Shown: piece by piece, positions 1-8,466 of the stretch
Layout: each line of letters starts with the position of its first letter
Position numbering within the stretch: the first letter of the stretch is position 1
Assembly (NCBI GenBank): GCA_963811705.1
Contig: CAWESL010000010.1
Span: 186,001 to 250,000, forward strand
DNA length: 64,000 nt
From: DATJPR01 sp963811705
GTDB lineage: Bacteria; Bacteroidota; Ignavibacteria; UBA10030; UBA6906
Reading direction: 5' to 3'
The notes under the pieces: model-generated
What the model saw: the letters and a program-made list of their open reading frames with translations, nothing else
Databases searched by the model: none
What the model was told of the DNA's origin: nothing
Position numbers and translations under genes: made by a program

Positions 1-1
1 T

Positions 2-1087
2 GTGAAGCCTGCACGTCTCAAGAATGTCATGGGATATGTGCAACTCCTGCTTTCGTTCGTCATTTACGGCGCCTACGGGATCCTTGCCGATCGAATGCGC
101 GACTACCTGGCCTCCATGACCCTCGCCCGATGGACGGTCTTTCTCCCGAGCAAATGGTATGCCTCGATCGTCAGTCTGGCGGGAGGGGATTGGACCTATG
201 CGAATCTCGCGGGGGTCGTCCTTGCGCTCGTTGTTTTTGTCATCCTCTTTTTGAAGGTGACCGGGAGAATCGCGTTGACGTACGCGGACGACGCACGATC
301 GGCGGCTGTTCCCGTCGCCTCTTCTCCCCGCGTCGTTCGCCGCCGGAAGATCCGCTCGTCGTTTTTTCGCAGATCCGACGACCGCGCGATTGCGATGCTG
401 GTGCTCCGGCAATTCCGCAACGACATCAAGTTCCGGATGTCCGTGCTCGCCATCCTCCCGCTGACGCTGCTCTATTTATTCCAGGGGTTGAAATCGAGCG
501 CGGGACTGACGGATCCTTTCGTTGCGGAACCCGCCGAGCACGAATATACTTCGTCGATGCTTATCTACCTCGCCATGATTCTGTTTCCGGCAATCCTGAA
601 GGATGAGATCGTTCGCAACGACATGCATGAGGCGGCATGGGTGTTCTTTGCTGCTCCGGTGCACCGGGGCGACCTGATCCTGTCCGTCCGTCGGATCGTC
701 ATGGCCGGTTTCATTCTCCCGTACCTCGGGATGATCTCGCTGGTGTTCCTCTGGTTCTTCGGCAATGTCTTCCACGTTGTTCTGCACATGCTCGTCATCG
801 TTCTCTGCTGCGACGTCTATATGCTTATTCTCTCGCAAATCAAACCTGCGCTTCCGTTCTCCCTGCCGCGAACGGTGGGAGAACGGTCGGCGAATGTCAT
901 GGTGGTCCTCTTCTTCGGATCGATGTCCTTCCTGACGATCATTGGATTGTACATGAAGTTCCTTTACGGAAATCCCTGGACGTATCTTGCGGGTGTCGGG
1001 GCGCTCGCGCTTCTCTCTGTCCTTTTGCGACGGGTCCTGAAGAAGCGATCGTGGAAGGCGGGGGAAAACCTGGAATTTGTCGGTTAG
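2..1087 (+). CDS. ABC-2-like membrane permease, 5' end outside the window
   Basis: Polytopic inner-membrane protein of which 361 residues are visible. About seven hydrophobic segments are seen: near residues 8-25 and 65-85 (before a basic loop rich in Arg around 105-130), then 148-162, 185-200, 228-250, 258-275, 295-315 and 328-342. The layout, with paired helices either side of a cytoplasmic loop and the stretch RNDMHEAAWVFFAAPV, resembles ABC-2 exporter permeases whose ATPase is a separate gene, which would lie upstream. The frame is open to the first base, so the GTG at position 2 is probably internal and the true start is outside. The substrate cannot be told. It ends TAG, 31 bases before the next gene's start, so the two may be co-transcribed. 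Confident that it is coding; the family is a resemblance call. Confidence 0.8.
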   Translation: MKPARLKNVMGYVQLLLSFVIYGAYGILADRMRDYLASMTLARWTVFLPSKWYASIVSLAGGDWTYANLAGVVLALVVFVILFLKVTGRIALTYADDARSAAVPVASSPRVVRRRKIRSSFFRRSDDRAIAMLVLRQFRNDIKFRMSVLAILPLTLLYLFQGLKSSAGLTDPFVAEPAEHEYTSSMLIYLAMILFPAILKDEIVRNDMHEAAWVFFAAPVHRGDLILSVRRIVMAGFILPYLGMISLVFLWFFGNVFHVVLHMLVIVLCCDVYMLILSQIKPALPFSLPRTVGERSANVMVVLFFGSMSFLTIIGLYMKFLYGNPWTYLAGVGALALLSVLLRRVLKKRSWKAGENLEFVG

Positions 1088-1118
1088 TCACGGAAGGACG
1101 TTCGCCCGGAGGATCGCG

Positions 1119-2564
1119 ATGGAGTATCAGACAAGCACGCATCAGAAAGCGCTCCGTGTCAACCTCGACGCCGTGAAACATGGCACCTTCGCGGAGATCG
1201 GAGCGGGCCAGGAAGTTGCGCGATGGTTCTTTCATGTGGGCGGCGCGGCGGGGACAGTCGCAAAGTCGATATCAGCGTACGACATGGGGGTGAGCGACTC
1301 CATGTACGGAAAGAGCGACCGGTATGTCAGCCGTGAACGTCTGGAAGCAATCCTCGATCAGGAATACACACTTCTCATTTCACAACTGGCCGACAGGAGG
1401 CCCGCCGGAACGACGTTCTTCGTCTTCGCCGATACGATGGCCACCCGCAGCTTCAGCCGGCACGAAGACGGGCACGGTTGGATGGGGATCCGCTTTCAAC
1501 ATGAGGTTCACGCTGAGCCGTCGGAAATCATCCTCCATGTCCGGATGCTCGATCACGAGAACGTCCGGGAGCAGGAGGCCATCGGCGTCCTCGGCGTGAA
1601 CCTGGTCTATGCCGCCTTCTACCATGCCGCCGAACCCGACGCGCTCATCGGTTCCTTGATCGATGAACTTAGCCCCGATCGGATCGAGATCGATCTCATA
1701 CGGTTTTCGGGACCCTGTTTTGCGGATGTCGACAATCGTCTTGCCATTCTCCAGCTTGTCGTCCAGGGTTTCACGGGTGCGGTGATGTTCACAGCAGGAG
1801 GAGAGGTCGTGCAACCGGCCGACGTGATGTTCAAGAGACCCGTCCTCGTCGAACGCGGAAGCTTTCGCCCTGTCACGAATCTCACGTTCAACATGCTTGA
1901 GGGTGCACGAAAGTACATCACTGCGCAGACGGCGGGCTCGGAGCAGGTGCCGGTCGTGGTCTTCGAAATGACGCTGCGGAATCTGCTCCGGGGGGACAAG
2001 CTCGATCATGAGGATTTCCTTGCGAGAGTCGACGTGCTGGGAGCCCTCGGCAATGCGGTGATGATTACGAGCTACGGGCCATACTATCAGCTCGGACAGT
2101 ATCTCCGGAGGTACACCCAGGCACCCGTTGTGCTCGCGCTCGGCATCCCGGCCCTCAAACTGTTGTTCGATCCGAAATACTACCTTGAGCTCCCCGGGGG
2201 AATGCTCGAAGGGTTCGGCCAACTGTTCCGCGGAGACACCACGCTGTACGTTTATCCATCGCGTGATTCGCAATCGGACCGTATCCTGACTCTGGGTGAC
2301 CTGGATCTCATGCCCGCCGTCAAACCCCTCTTTGACTATCTCGTTGCCGGTCGACGGATGGTGCCCGCGACGGATGTGGATGAGAGCCAGCTTCACATTT
2401 TTCCTGCTGACGTTCTCACGCTGATTCAGGCCGGCGATCCGCGCTGGGAAACGATGGTACCGAAGAAGGCAGGGGACACGATCAAGAGCAGGAAGCTCTT
2501 TGGTGCTGGCGGCGTGACAGCAAATGCATCCGGGGAGTCGGGTAAGCGGAGCGTCTCACGGTAA
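1119..2564 (+). CDS. Conserved protein of unknown function (GTFAEIGAGQEVARWFF family)
   Basis: Predicted soluble protein of 481 residues with no signal peptide or membrane segment. The N-terminal block KHGTFAEIGAGQEVARWFF followed by SAYDMGVSDSMYG and RYVSRERL is a signature I recognise from a family found in several bacterial phyla. From memory, databases label it inconsistently (as an adenylyltransferase or even a TonB receptor), and I see no motif that supports either label. The ATG at 1119 is chosen because GGAGGA lies at 1107-1112, seven bases upstream. A TTG at 1077 would overlap the upstream gene and has no Shine-Dalgarno sequence. Acidic and aromatic residues are spread evenly and no nucleotide-binding loop is obvious. 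The gene converges on the methyltransferase that ends at 2598. Function unknown. Confidence 0.88.
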   Translation: MEYQTSTHQKALRVNLDAVKHGTFAEIGAGQEVARWFFHVGGAAGTVAKSISAYDMGVSDSMYGKSDRYVSRERLEAILDQEYTLLISQLADRRPAGTTFFVFADTMATRSFSRHEDGHGWMGIRFQHEVHAEPSEIILHVRMLDHENVREQEAIGVLGVNLVYAAFYHAAEPDALIGSLIDELSPDRIEIDLIRFSGPCFADVDNRLAILQLVVQGFTGAVMFTAGGEVVQPADVMFKRPVLVERGSFRPVTNLTFNMLEGARKYITAQTAGSEQVPVVVFEMTLRNLLRGDKLDHEDFLARVDVLGALGNAVMITSYGPYYQLGQYLRRYTQAPVVLALGIPALKLLFDPKYYLELPGGMLEGFGQLFRGDTTLYVYPSRDSQSDRILTLGDLDLMPAVKPLFDYLVAGRRMVPATDVDESQLHIFPADVLTLIQAGDPRWETMVPKKAGDTIKSRKLFGAGGVTANASGESGKRSVSR

Positions 2565-2597
2565 CCGCAGGGTGCGTCCGCCCGGCCCGGCGCGCAT

Positions 2598-3623
2598 TTA
2601 CGAGACCTGGAAGAGTGTCAGCCCGGGAAATCGCAGCCGCATCGCTTTTGTCCGTCTCGCCCCTTTGCACCATTCTTTCACTTCCTCTTCCGAGTACGCG
2701 TACCCCCCGATTTCATTCAACAAATTGACGCCCACCATCAGAGGAATGAACCGTGAAAGCCGCGATCCTCTCCCGGGAGACCGGAGTTGATCGAGAATGT
2801 AAAGGGAACCGCCGGGGCGAAGAGCCTTGAGCGCGCGTCCGACGAGGCGTCTGTTTTCTTCGGGCGTGAATCCATGAATGATATTGAACATGAAGATCAC
2901 GTCTTGTCCGGGAAGGAACGGCTGCGTGAGGATATCGCCGGCGGTCAATCGCACGCGATCTTCCATTCGCTCGGCCTTGAGCAGCGTCGAAGCAATAGGA
3001 ATCACCGCCGGGAAATCCATGACGGTTGCCGTGAGCGTCGGATACTCGCGGCAGCATTCCATTGAGTAGAGTCCGTGGGAACCGCCGAGATCGAGAAGGC
3101 GATCCGGCGCCTCGCCAAGATCCAACCGTGCGAGAACGCTCGGGAGAATCATCCGTGCAAGGTCTCGCATCGCAAGGACGTATTCTTCCCACTCCTTTGC
3201 GCCGAAGTCCGCATAGTACGGCTGGACCGGTCTGCCTGCGCGCACCGACGATTCGAGGTGGTCCCATCGCGCGTACAGTGTCTCGAAATAGCGAATCAAA
3301 TGACCGAGGTAGTGCGGAGAATCGCGCACACACCATTTCTGCCCCTCCACCGATGGGCCATAGCGCCGACCGAAGCGCTCGAGGTACCCGCCGACCGTCA
3401 ATGTATCCAGCACGAGGACTGTTGCTCTGGTGTTCCATCCGAGGATGCCCGCAACCTCTTCAACAGCCAACGGGCTGCCTTTGACCGCCTCGAACAATCC
3501 GGAGCGAACGCTAAGGGCAAGGACGCGTCCAAACAACACGCCACCGAAGGCGTCGAGGATCGGAGTCGGGAGAAGGTGCAATCCGTGCAACAGCCGCTCT
3601 GGGACCGAAAGGGAGACATTCAT
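2598..3623 (-). CDS. SAM-dependent O-methyltransferase-like protein with dimerisation domain
   Basis: Protein of 341 residues. Residues 1-110 are helical with a winged-helix-like dimerisation fold typical of plant- and antibiotic-type O-methyltransferases (GLFEAVKGSPLAVEEVAGIL). The Rossmann domain follows, with motif I LLDLGGSHGLYS near residue 170, the acidic VMDFP strand, a VRLTAGDI strand and FMFNIIHGF in the place of the post-motif catalytic region. LRPGGSLYILDQ is the usual strand after the SAM site. The start at 3623 is preceded by GGAGAAGGG on the minus strand at good spacing; a longer frame to 3680 lacks a ribosome site. The acceptor substrate cannot be inferred because no biosynthetic neighbours are present. 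It is convergent with the gene at 1119. Confidence 0.88.
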   Translation of the reverse strand: MNVSLSVPERLLHGLHLLPTPILDAFGGVLFGRVLALSVRSGLFEAVKGSPLAVEEVAGILGWNTRATVLVLDTLTVGGYLERFGRRYGPSVEGQKWCVRDSPHYLGHLIRYFETLYARWDHLESSVRAGRPVQPYYADFGAKEWEEYVLAMRDLARMILPSVLARLDLGEAPDRLLDLGGSHGLYSMECCREYPTLTATVMDFPAVIPIASTLLKAERMEDRVRLTAGDILTQPFLPGQDVIFMFNIIHGFTPEENRRLVGRALKALRPGGSLYILDQLRSPGRGSRLSRFIPLMVGVNLLNEIGGYAYSEEEVKEWCKGARRTKAMRLRFPGLTLFQVS

Positions 3624-4150
3624 TGCGCTTGCCCTTCTCCAATGATAAAAAGTGCTTGAATCGGACCTCTCTGCGATCATACCCTAAACGTTTCCGGGAG
3701 TAGTAGTTACGGCACTTCATGAGCTTCCCGGAAGAAGAATATCGCAGCAACCTTAGGAATTGATTGTGCAAACATGTATATTATGACAATTACAAACCAG
3801 CGACAAGCCGCTGCCGATCACGAAATCGGGGGCGGGCATTTGAGATTCGCTCTCTGATGTTAGTGCGCAAGGTTTTGTCGGGAAGAATATTGTTGTCCGC
3901 CGTCCGCTGACCCTCACCGGATATCGTGCTTCTGATTTTCCTCCTCGATACAGTCCAACCCCACACGCGACCCTAAATCCGGTCCCTGGTGTTTTGGATT
4001 CGGTCTTTTCCCCTCTGCCCACGGAGCGACTCCGCGGCAAAGAGGAAAGTCGACACACCTGAGCTGCATACAAGCAATTTCCGTCGTGGTGTGATTCATA
4101 TCCGCCTGAAGGTGGTATGCAATATTCTTTCATCTCTTAAAGGTTGTACT
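3624..4150. other. Intergenic region and probable long 5' leader of the helicase gene
   Basis: These 527 bases hold no convincing gene. Short open frames occur on both strands but have no ribosome site and odd composition. An AT-rich patch near 3757-3790 (TATATTATG around 3777-3785) is the best place for a promoter, but I cannot fix a -35 box at normal spacing. If transcription starts there, the helicase message has a leader of roughly 350 bases. Long leaders are common on mRNAs of RNA-remodelling proteins, but I see no known riboswitch pattern here. Confidence 0.4.
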
Positions 4151-5572
4151 ATGAGTTTTTCTCAGTTCGGGCTTACGGCCCAACTTCTTAACGGTGTCAG
4201 TGCTGCGGGATATACCGAACCGACACGGATTCAGACTCTCGCCATTCCTCCCGCTCTCGAAGGGAAGGATGTGATTGGCTGTGCGCAAACGGGTACAGGG
4301 AAGACGGCAGCGTTCGTGCTCCCGATCCTGCATAGGATTTCGCTCGATCCGCGGACCAGTCACTCGCGCCAGCCCAGGGCGTTGGTCCTGGCGCCGACAC
4401 GCGAGCTCGCACAACAAGTGCATGGAGCGTTTGAACTGTTCGGGCAAACGGTTTCCCTCCGATCGGTCTGCGTCTTCGGCGGAGCGAGCATCGAAAACCA
4501 GATTAAGCTCTTGCGGCGCTCGTGCGATATCATCGTCGCCACGCCGGGGAGACTTCTCGACCACATCGAGCGCAGGACCGTCGATCTTTCCAAGATTGAG
4601 TTCCTGGTCCTTGACGAAGCGGACCGGATGCTGGATATGGGCTTCATCCACGATGTCCGGAAAATCATCGGGTTGCTCTCCAAAGACCGGCAGACCATGC
4701 TGTTCTCGGCGACGCTGTCCGATGAGATCATCTCTCTTTCCTCGTCCATTCTCCGATTGCCGGTGACCGTCGATGCCGGCGGACGTCACAATCCCGTGGA
4801 GAGCGTTGCGCAGAGTTTCTATTCGGCGACACGCGACACCAAAATGGGGATTCTGCTGCATGCCCTCGGTTCCACCGCGTTGGAAAGCGTGCTGATCTTT
4901 TCCCGGACGAAGCACGGAGCGGACAAGATTACGCGAAGGCTGGAGAAGACCGGCATCGCCTCCGCCGCGATCCATTCGAATCGCTCACAATCCCAACGGG
5001 AAAAGGCGCTCGCAGGATTCAAGGACGGGCGGTACCGTGTGCTCGTCGCTACAGACATCGCCGCCAGGGGGATCGACGTTGTCGGCATCTCTCATGTCAT
5101 CAATTACGACATTCCTCAGGAAGGTGAAACCTACGTGCACCGAATCGGCCGGACGGGCCGTGCGGGTGCGGCGGGAGAAGCCATCACGTTCGTTGCCAAC
5201 GAAGACCGGCAATACATGAGAAGGATCGAGCAGTTCACCGGAAAGCGGATCGTCGTGGCACAGTATCCGGCTCCGATTGCAGCAGCGCGACCGGAAGCCG
5301 ATGTTGCTCCGGAACGGACACATTCCGTCAACCACCGGAACCCCTCCTCAAGCCGGAATTCAACGTCAGGCCGAAACGCATCGTCGGGCCGTAACGGGTC
5401 GTCGAATCACAGTACGTCTCCAAGCGGAAACTCTTCCTTCCGGAAAGCCGATCCTTCGGGACGGCCGGGAAGGAAGAAAACCGATATCCTGTCCGCCCGG
5501 CGCAGGAAACCTGCGAAGCGGATGGACACGTTCTCGTCTGACCGGGACGGCGGGGCCTGGTCGAATTACTAA
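4151..5572 (+). CDS. rhlE: DEAD-box ATP-dependent RNA helicase, RhlE type
   Basis: Protein of 473 residues that unwinds RNA duplexes using ATP, in ribosome assembly, RNA decay or cold adaptation. Visible motifs in order: the Q motif at residues 3-28 (F3, Q28), motif I AQTGTGKT at 45-52, PTRELAQQ, TPGRLLDH, DEAD at 155-158, SAT near 185, TDIAARGID in the second RecA domain, and HRIGRTGR at about 331-338. The core ends near residue 375. A tail of about 90 residues rich in Ser, Asn, Arg and Gly follows, likely disordered and RNA-binding. ATG at 4151 is chosen because the Q motif begins at once and AAAGG lies upstream at 4140-4144. A longer frame back to 3989 is leader sequence. It is transcribed alone and followed by a strong hairpin. 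Confidence 0.95.
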   Translation: MSFSQFGLTAQLLNGVSAAGYTEPTRIQTLAIPPALEGKDVIGCAQTGTGKTAAFVLPILHRISLDPRTSHSRQPRALVLAPTRELAQQVHGAFELFGQTVSLRSVCVFGGASIENQIKLLRRSCDIIVATPGRLLDHIERRTVDLSKIEFLVLDEADRMLDMGFIHDVRKIIGLLSKDRQTMLFSATLSDEIISLSSSILRLPVTVDAGGRHNPVESVAQSFYSATRDTKMGILLHALGSTALESVLIFSRTKHGADKITRRLEKTGIASAAIHSNRSQSQREKALAGFKDGRYRVLVATDIAARGIDVVGISHVINYDIPQEGETYVHRIGRTGRAGAAGEAITFVANEDRQYMRRIEQFTGKRIVVAQYPAPIAAARPEADVAPERTHSVNHRNPSSSRNSTSGRNASSGRNGSSNHSTSPSGNSSFRKADPSGRPGRKKTDILSARRRKPAKRMDTFSSDRDGGAWSNY

Positions 5573-5578
5573 GGCATT

Positions 5579-5618
5579 GTCCCGTGCGGCTTCAATGCCC
5601 CATTGAGCCGCGCGGGAC
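5579..5618 (+). terminator. Hairpin after the helicase gene
   Basis: A long, nearly perfect inverted repeat starts six bases after the helicase stop. The left arm begins GTCCCGTGCGGC and the right arm ends GCCGCGCGGGAC, around a CCC loop, with one bulge and one mismatch. No clear T-run follows (GGTCTTTCGG), so it may be a processing or stabilising stem rather than a classical intrinsic terminator. Confidence 0.6.
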
Positions 5619-5782
5619 GGTCTTTCGGTGTTGCTTCGATGCCACAAGCAGTCGCGGAGTGGCGGATTTGATGCCGGTTAATTCCTGTTTTTCACGACGT
5701 GAGATGGCATGTGGATTGCATCCTCTGATAGGATTCTACAGTCCCGGCAGAGGTGATACCCACTCGTGAAGGAGAGATCTCC

Positions 5783-6157
5783 ATGGCAGCGTCGAGGATA
5801 TTCTCGCTTGTTCTCGTTGCAGGAATTACGATCGTCGCGCTCCATTGCAGCAAGAGCAGTTCCCCTACCCAGCCTCCCAATACTCCTGCAGTTCCTTCGT
5901 TAAACGCAACGCCGTCTTCGGCGACGGTAAGCGTCGGGACATCGCAAAATGTGAGCGTGAGCGGCGGCGCGCCACCGTATGCGATTTCGGCTTCGCCGAG
6001 TGCCATCGCCACGGCCCAGATCCTGAATGCGGACAGTGCGATTGCCATCATTCAGATCACCGGCGTCACGGTCGCTTCCGTGTCGACATCCGTTGTCATC
6101 AGAGACAACACGACGACAACGCCGAAGTCCGTGACGATTCCGATCACCGTTCAGTAG
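5783..6157 (+). CDS. Small lipoprotein-like secreted protein
   Basis: Protein of 124 residues. The N-terminus has a basic start, a hydrophobic stretch (FSLVLVAGITIVAL) and then HCSKSSSPTQPP. The cysteine followed by a Ser/Pro-rich linker looks like a lipoprotein, although His at position -1 is not the usual Gly/Ala, so the lipobox is weak. Residues 40-124 are Ser/Thr/Val-rich beta sequence and may form one Ig-like domain (SATVSVGTSQNVSVSGG, then TPKSVTIPITVQ). The ATG at 5783 follows AAGGAG at 5769-5774. Its 3' end overlaps the convergent ligase gene by 14 bases. No function can be assigned. Confidence 0.72.
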   Translation: MAASRIFSLVLVAGITIVALHCSKSSSPTQPPNTPAVPSLNATPSSATVSVGTSQNVSVSGGAPPYAISASPSAIATAQILNADSAIAIIQITGVTVASVSTSVVIRDNTTTTPKSVTIPITVQ

Positions 6158-8096
6158 TGTGCAGTCGGTCCTTCACCTGGCGGAAAAATTCCCGGTCTGC
6201 GGGGATTGACCGCCCGAGCGTGTCCAGCAACATGTCGTCCTCTCTCCGGTCCTGAACAGAACGGCTGATCTCCGCCAGTCTGAAGCAGTATCTCCGGTAC
6301 GGAGGATACGCCTTCATGTGGAGCATCCCCCGCAGGAACTGCCTGATCGCCTCCTGTTCGCCCTCCCTGTTTCGCAATCCGTGATACGCTTCCGCCTGAA
6401 TCTGATAGGCGACCGGATGAGATCGCTCACGAAGCTCTCTCTGGATCCATTCGAGGGATTCCCTGAACCGCCCGAGTTGGAGAAGGGCGTACGATTTCAT
6501 CAACGAGGACTGAGGGTACATCGGCGAACGCCGCTGGAGCCCGTCCGCCGCGGCGACCGCGTCGTCCCAGCGATGGAGAGCGAGGAATTCCTGCGTGAGG
6601 CGCGATCGCGCAAAAAGGTTCGACGGGTCTTCTTGCACGGCGAGTTCGTACTGTTCGAGGGTCGTCGCAGGATTCCCGGCCGGGCCAAGCAAGGCGCGGG
6701 CGAGATGGACTTCCGCATCGACATGAAGGAATTGCGAGTGCGCATACGCGACGACAAAGCCCAGCCAGAGCGCAACCGGGAGCAATGCGAGGGCCTTCCT
6801 TTTCGGGAATGCGATCGTGATGACGGGCTTCTCCTCCTTCGCGAGCCCGGTCGACCAGAGAATGCCCATGAAGAGCCAGACGGGAAGCGCGATCGCCGGT
6901 TCGCGGAGTGACACGTTCCCGAGATTATCGATGGCAATGGCGACGAGCGAACACAACAACCCGACAGCGGTCCAGCGTTCCCACCCTTCAGTCGTGCGCG
7001 AAAGGGCATAGCCACGGCGGAGAACGAGAATCCAAGTCCCCATGAAGAGCGCGAGACCGATGATGCCGTACTCGACCGCGATTTCGAGGATCTCGTTATG
7101 CGCATGCGGGACGATGTCTTCGCTCGCCACGCTCCAGTACTCGGGGGACCGGTATTCAAACACCGTCCGCTCGAAGCTGCCCATGCCGTGCCCCACGATC
7201 GGCGAAACCTGAACGGCATCCCATCCGGCCTTCCAGAAGTACATCCTGCGCGCGAAGGTTGATTCCCGTGATTCGTCGAACATCCTGACAAACCGATCGG
7301 CGATACCCGGCTGAATCACCGTAGCGTACAATCCACCGGCAATGATGAGCGCGGCGGCGATGGCGAGCCAGGTCCCCTTTTGCGAGGCGTGATATGTCAG
7401 GCCAACGAACAGGAGAAGAGCGCAAATCCAGGCGACGATGCTGCTGCGCGTTTGTGTGGCGAACAACAGGACCACCATCACGAGCAACAATGCGTAGCGG
7501 GCCCATGAATGACGGCTCCCGTTCCGTGCGTGGAGCGCCTGGCTGAGAATGATCGGAAACATCACGATGAGATACGAGGAAAGGAAGATGCTGCTTCCGA
7601 GGAGGGACGGGATGCGGCGCTGGGGGTCGACGAAGAAGACAACCGGGAGATGATCCCCGAAAATCAACTGGAGCGCTCCCACAATGCAGAGGATTGCGGT
7701 CACCCACTCGATCGATCGAACAAAACCGGCCAGTTGCATCTTCGTGTGAAAAGCCGCAACGCCGGTAAAGAACATCGCAAGGCAGGAAACGCCAAACAGG
7801 AATGCGCTCACGGAATATGGCGGATCGAAGCTCCACCAACATGAGACGGCAAACAGGATGAAATGCAGCGGCACGAGGATGAAAATCCAGGAAGGCGGGA
7901 GCTCGATGCTTCCTGAGAAGAGGGCTAGCACGATGGCGATTGTCACGAGAGCTGAGGCACCGAGGACAAAGAGAGGGGCTTTCACTACGCTGCTCTCGTA
8001 GGCGTTCAGCCAAACGACACCTTCGACGAGCGCGAACATTCCAATGACCACCTGGCGGCGGATCGCCTGGAGACGGGGTATGGCGGAAAGAGGCAT
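6144..8096 (-). CDS. O-antigen ligase/polymerase-like membrane protein with C-terminal TPR repeats
   Basis: Protein of 650 residues. About ten to twelve membrane helices fill residues 15-440. The periplasmic-loop motif VPHAHNEILEIAVEYG is the signature of the Wzy/WaaL O-antigen ligase family, and GHGMGSFE just before it also fits. A further helix lies near residues 450-465. Residues 480-650 form tetratricopeptide-like helices (ALLGPAGNPATTLEQYELAV, then RSRLTQEFLALHRWDDAVAA). Proteins of this architecture polymerise or transfer glycans at the periplasmic face, and some glycosylate proteins; the substrate here is unknown. The start at 8096 is chosen because the hydrophobic protein begins there. 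The frame runs on through the 13-bp repeats to 8357, and that part is repeat-derived. The ribosome site at 8096 is weak. Confidence 0.85.
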   Translation of the reverse strand: MPLSAIPRLQAIRRQVVIGMFALVEGVVWLNAYESSVVKAPLFVLGASALVTIAIVLALFSGSIELPPSWIFILVPLHFILFAVSCWWSFDPPYSVSAFLFGVSCLAMFFTGVAAFHTKMQLAGFVRSIEWVTAILCIVGALQLIFGDHLPVVFFVDPQRRIPSLLGSSIFLSSYLIVMFPIILSQALHARNGSRHSWARYALLLVMVVLLFATQTRSSIVAWICALLLFVGLTYHASQKGTWLAIAAALIIAGGLYATVIQPGIADRFVRMFDESRESTFARRMYFWKAGWDAVQVSPIVGHGMGSFERTVFEYRSPEYWSVASEDIVPHAHNEILEIAVEYGIIGLALFMGTWILVLRRGYALSRTTEGWERWTAVGLLCSLVAIAIDNLGNVSLREPAIALPVWLFMGILWSTGLAKEEKPVITIAFPKRKALALLPVALWLGFVVAYAHSQFLHVDAEVHLARALLGPAGNPATTLEQYELAVQEDPSNLFARSRLTQEFLALHRWDDAVAAADGLQRRSPMYPQSSLMKSYALLQLGRFRESLEWIQRELRERSHPVAYQIQAEAYHGLRNREGEQEAIRQFLRGMLHMKAYPPYRRYCFRLAEISRSVQDRREDDMLLDTLGRSIPADREFFRQVKDRLHTTER

Positions 8097-8243
8097 GGGA
8101 TCGCTTTTCTGTACAACACGGGACCGAGGGGCCAAGTTGCACCCTCGAATCCCAGATCTCTCAGGAGTTGGAATCGAAGTGAGGAGGAGGAGTGATGGGG
8201 GGCAGCTCCGAATTAACAGATTTAGCGAAGCTTGGTTGGCGAG

Positions 8244-8462
8244 CCAGACACATATGCCAGACACATATGCCAGACACACATGCCAGACACATATGCCAGA
8301 CACATATGCCAGACACATATGCCAGACACACATGCCAGACACATATGCCAGACACATATGCCAGACTCACATGCCAGACACACATGCCAGACACACTTGT
8401 CAGACACACATGTCAGACACACATGCCAGACTCACATGTCAGACACACATGCCTGACACATG
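8244..8462. repeat. Minisatellite: 17 tandem copies of a 13-bp unit
   Basis: Seventeen head-to-tail units, consensus CCAGACACATATG. The first sixteen are 13 bp each (8244, 8257, 8270 and so on to 8439) and the last is an 11-bp variant. Units differ mainly at one or two sites (CATATG or CACATG, CAGACA or CAGACT, CCAG or TCAG), and variants cluster toward the right end. Because 13 is not a multiple of three, each frame reads a 13-residue repeat (for example QTHMPDTYARHIC or its shifts), and all six frames stay open. It sits between the lipoprotein gene at 8467 and the ligase gene at 8096. No cas genes are present and the unit is too short for CRISPR. Confidence 0.97.
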
Positions 8463-8466
8463 AAAA

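Noticed and set aside
1077..1118. TTG start for the conserved unknown protein
   Set aside because: It overlaps the permease end and has no ribosome site, unlike the ATG at 1119.
8097..8357. N-terminal extension of the ligase through the minisatellite
   Set aside because: It translates the 13-bp repeat and non-coding bases, adds no signal or helix, and the membrane protein begins at 8096. Kept only as a finding about frame.
8244..8462. CRISPR array
   Set aside because: Contiguous 13-bp units without spacers, and no cas genes.
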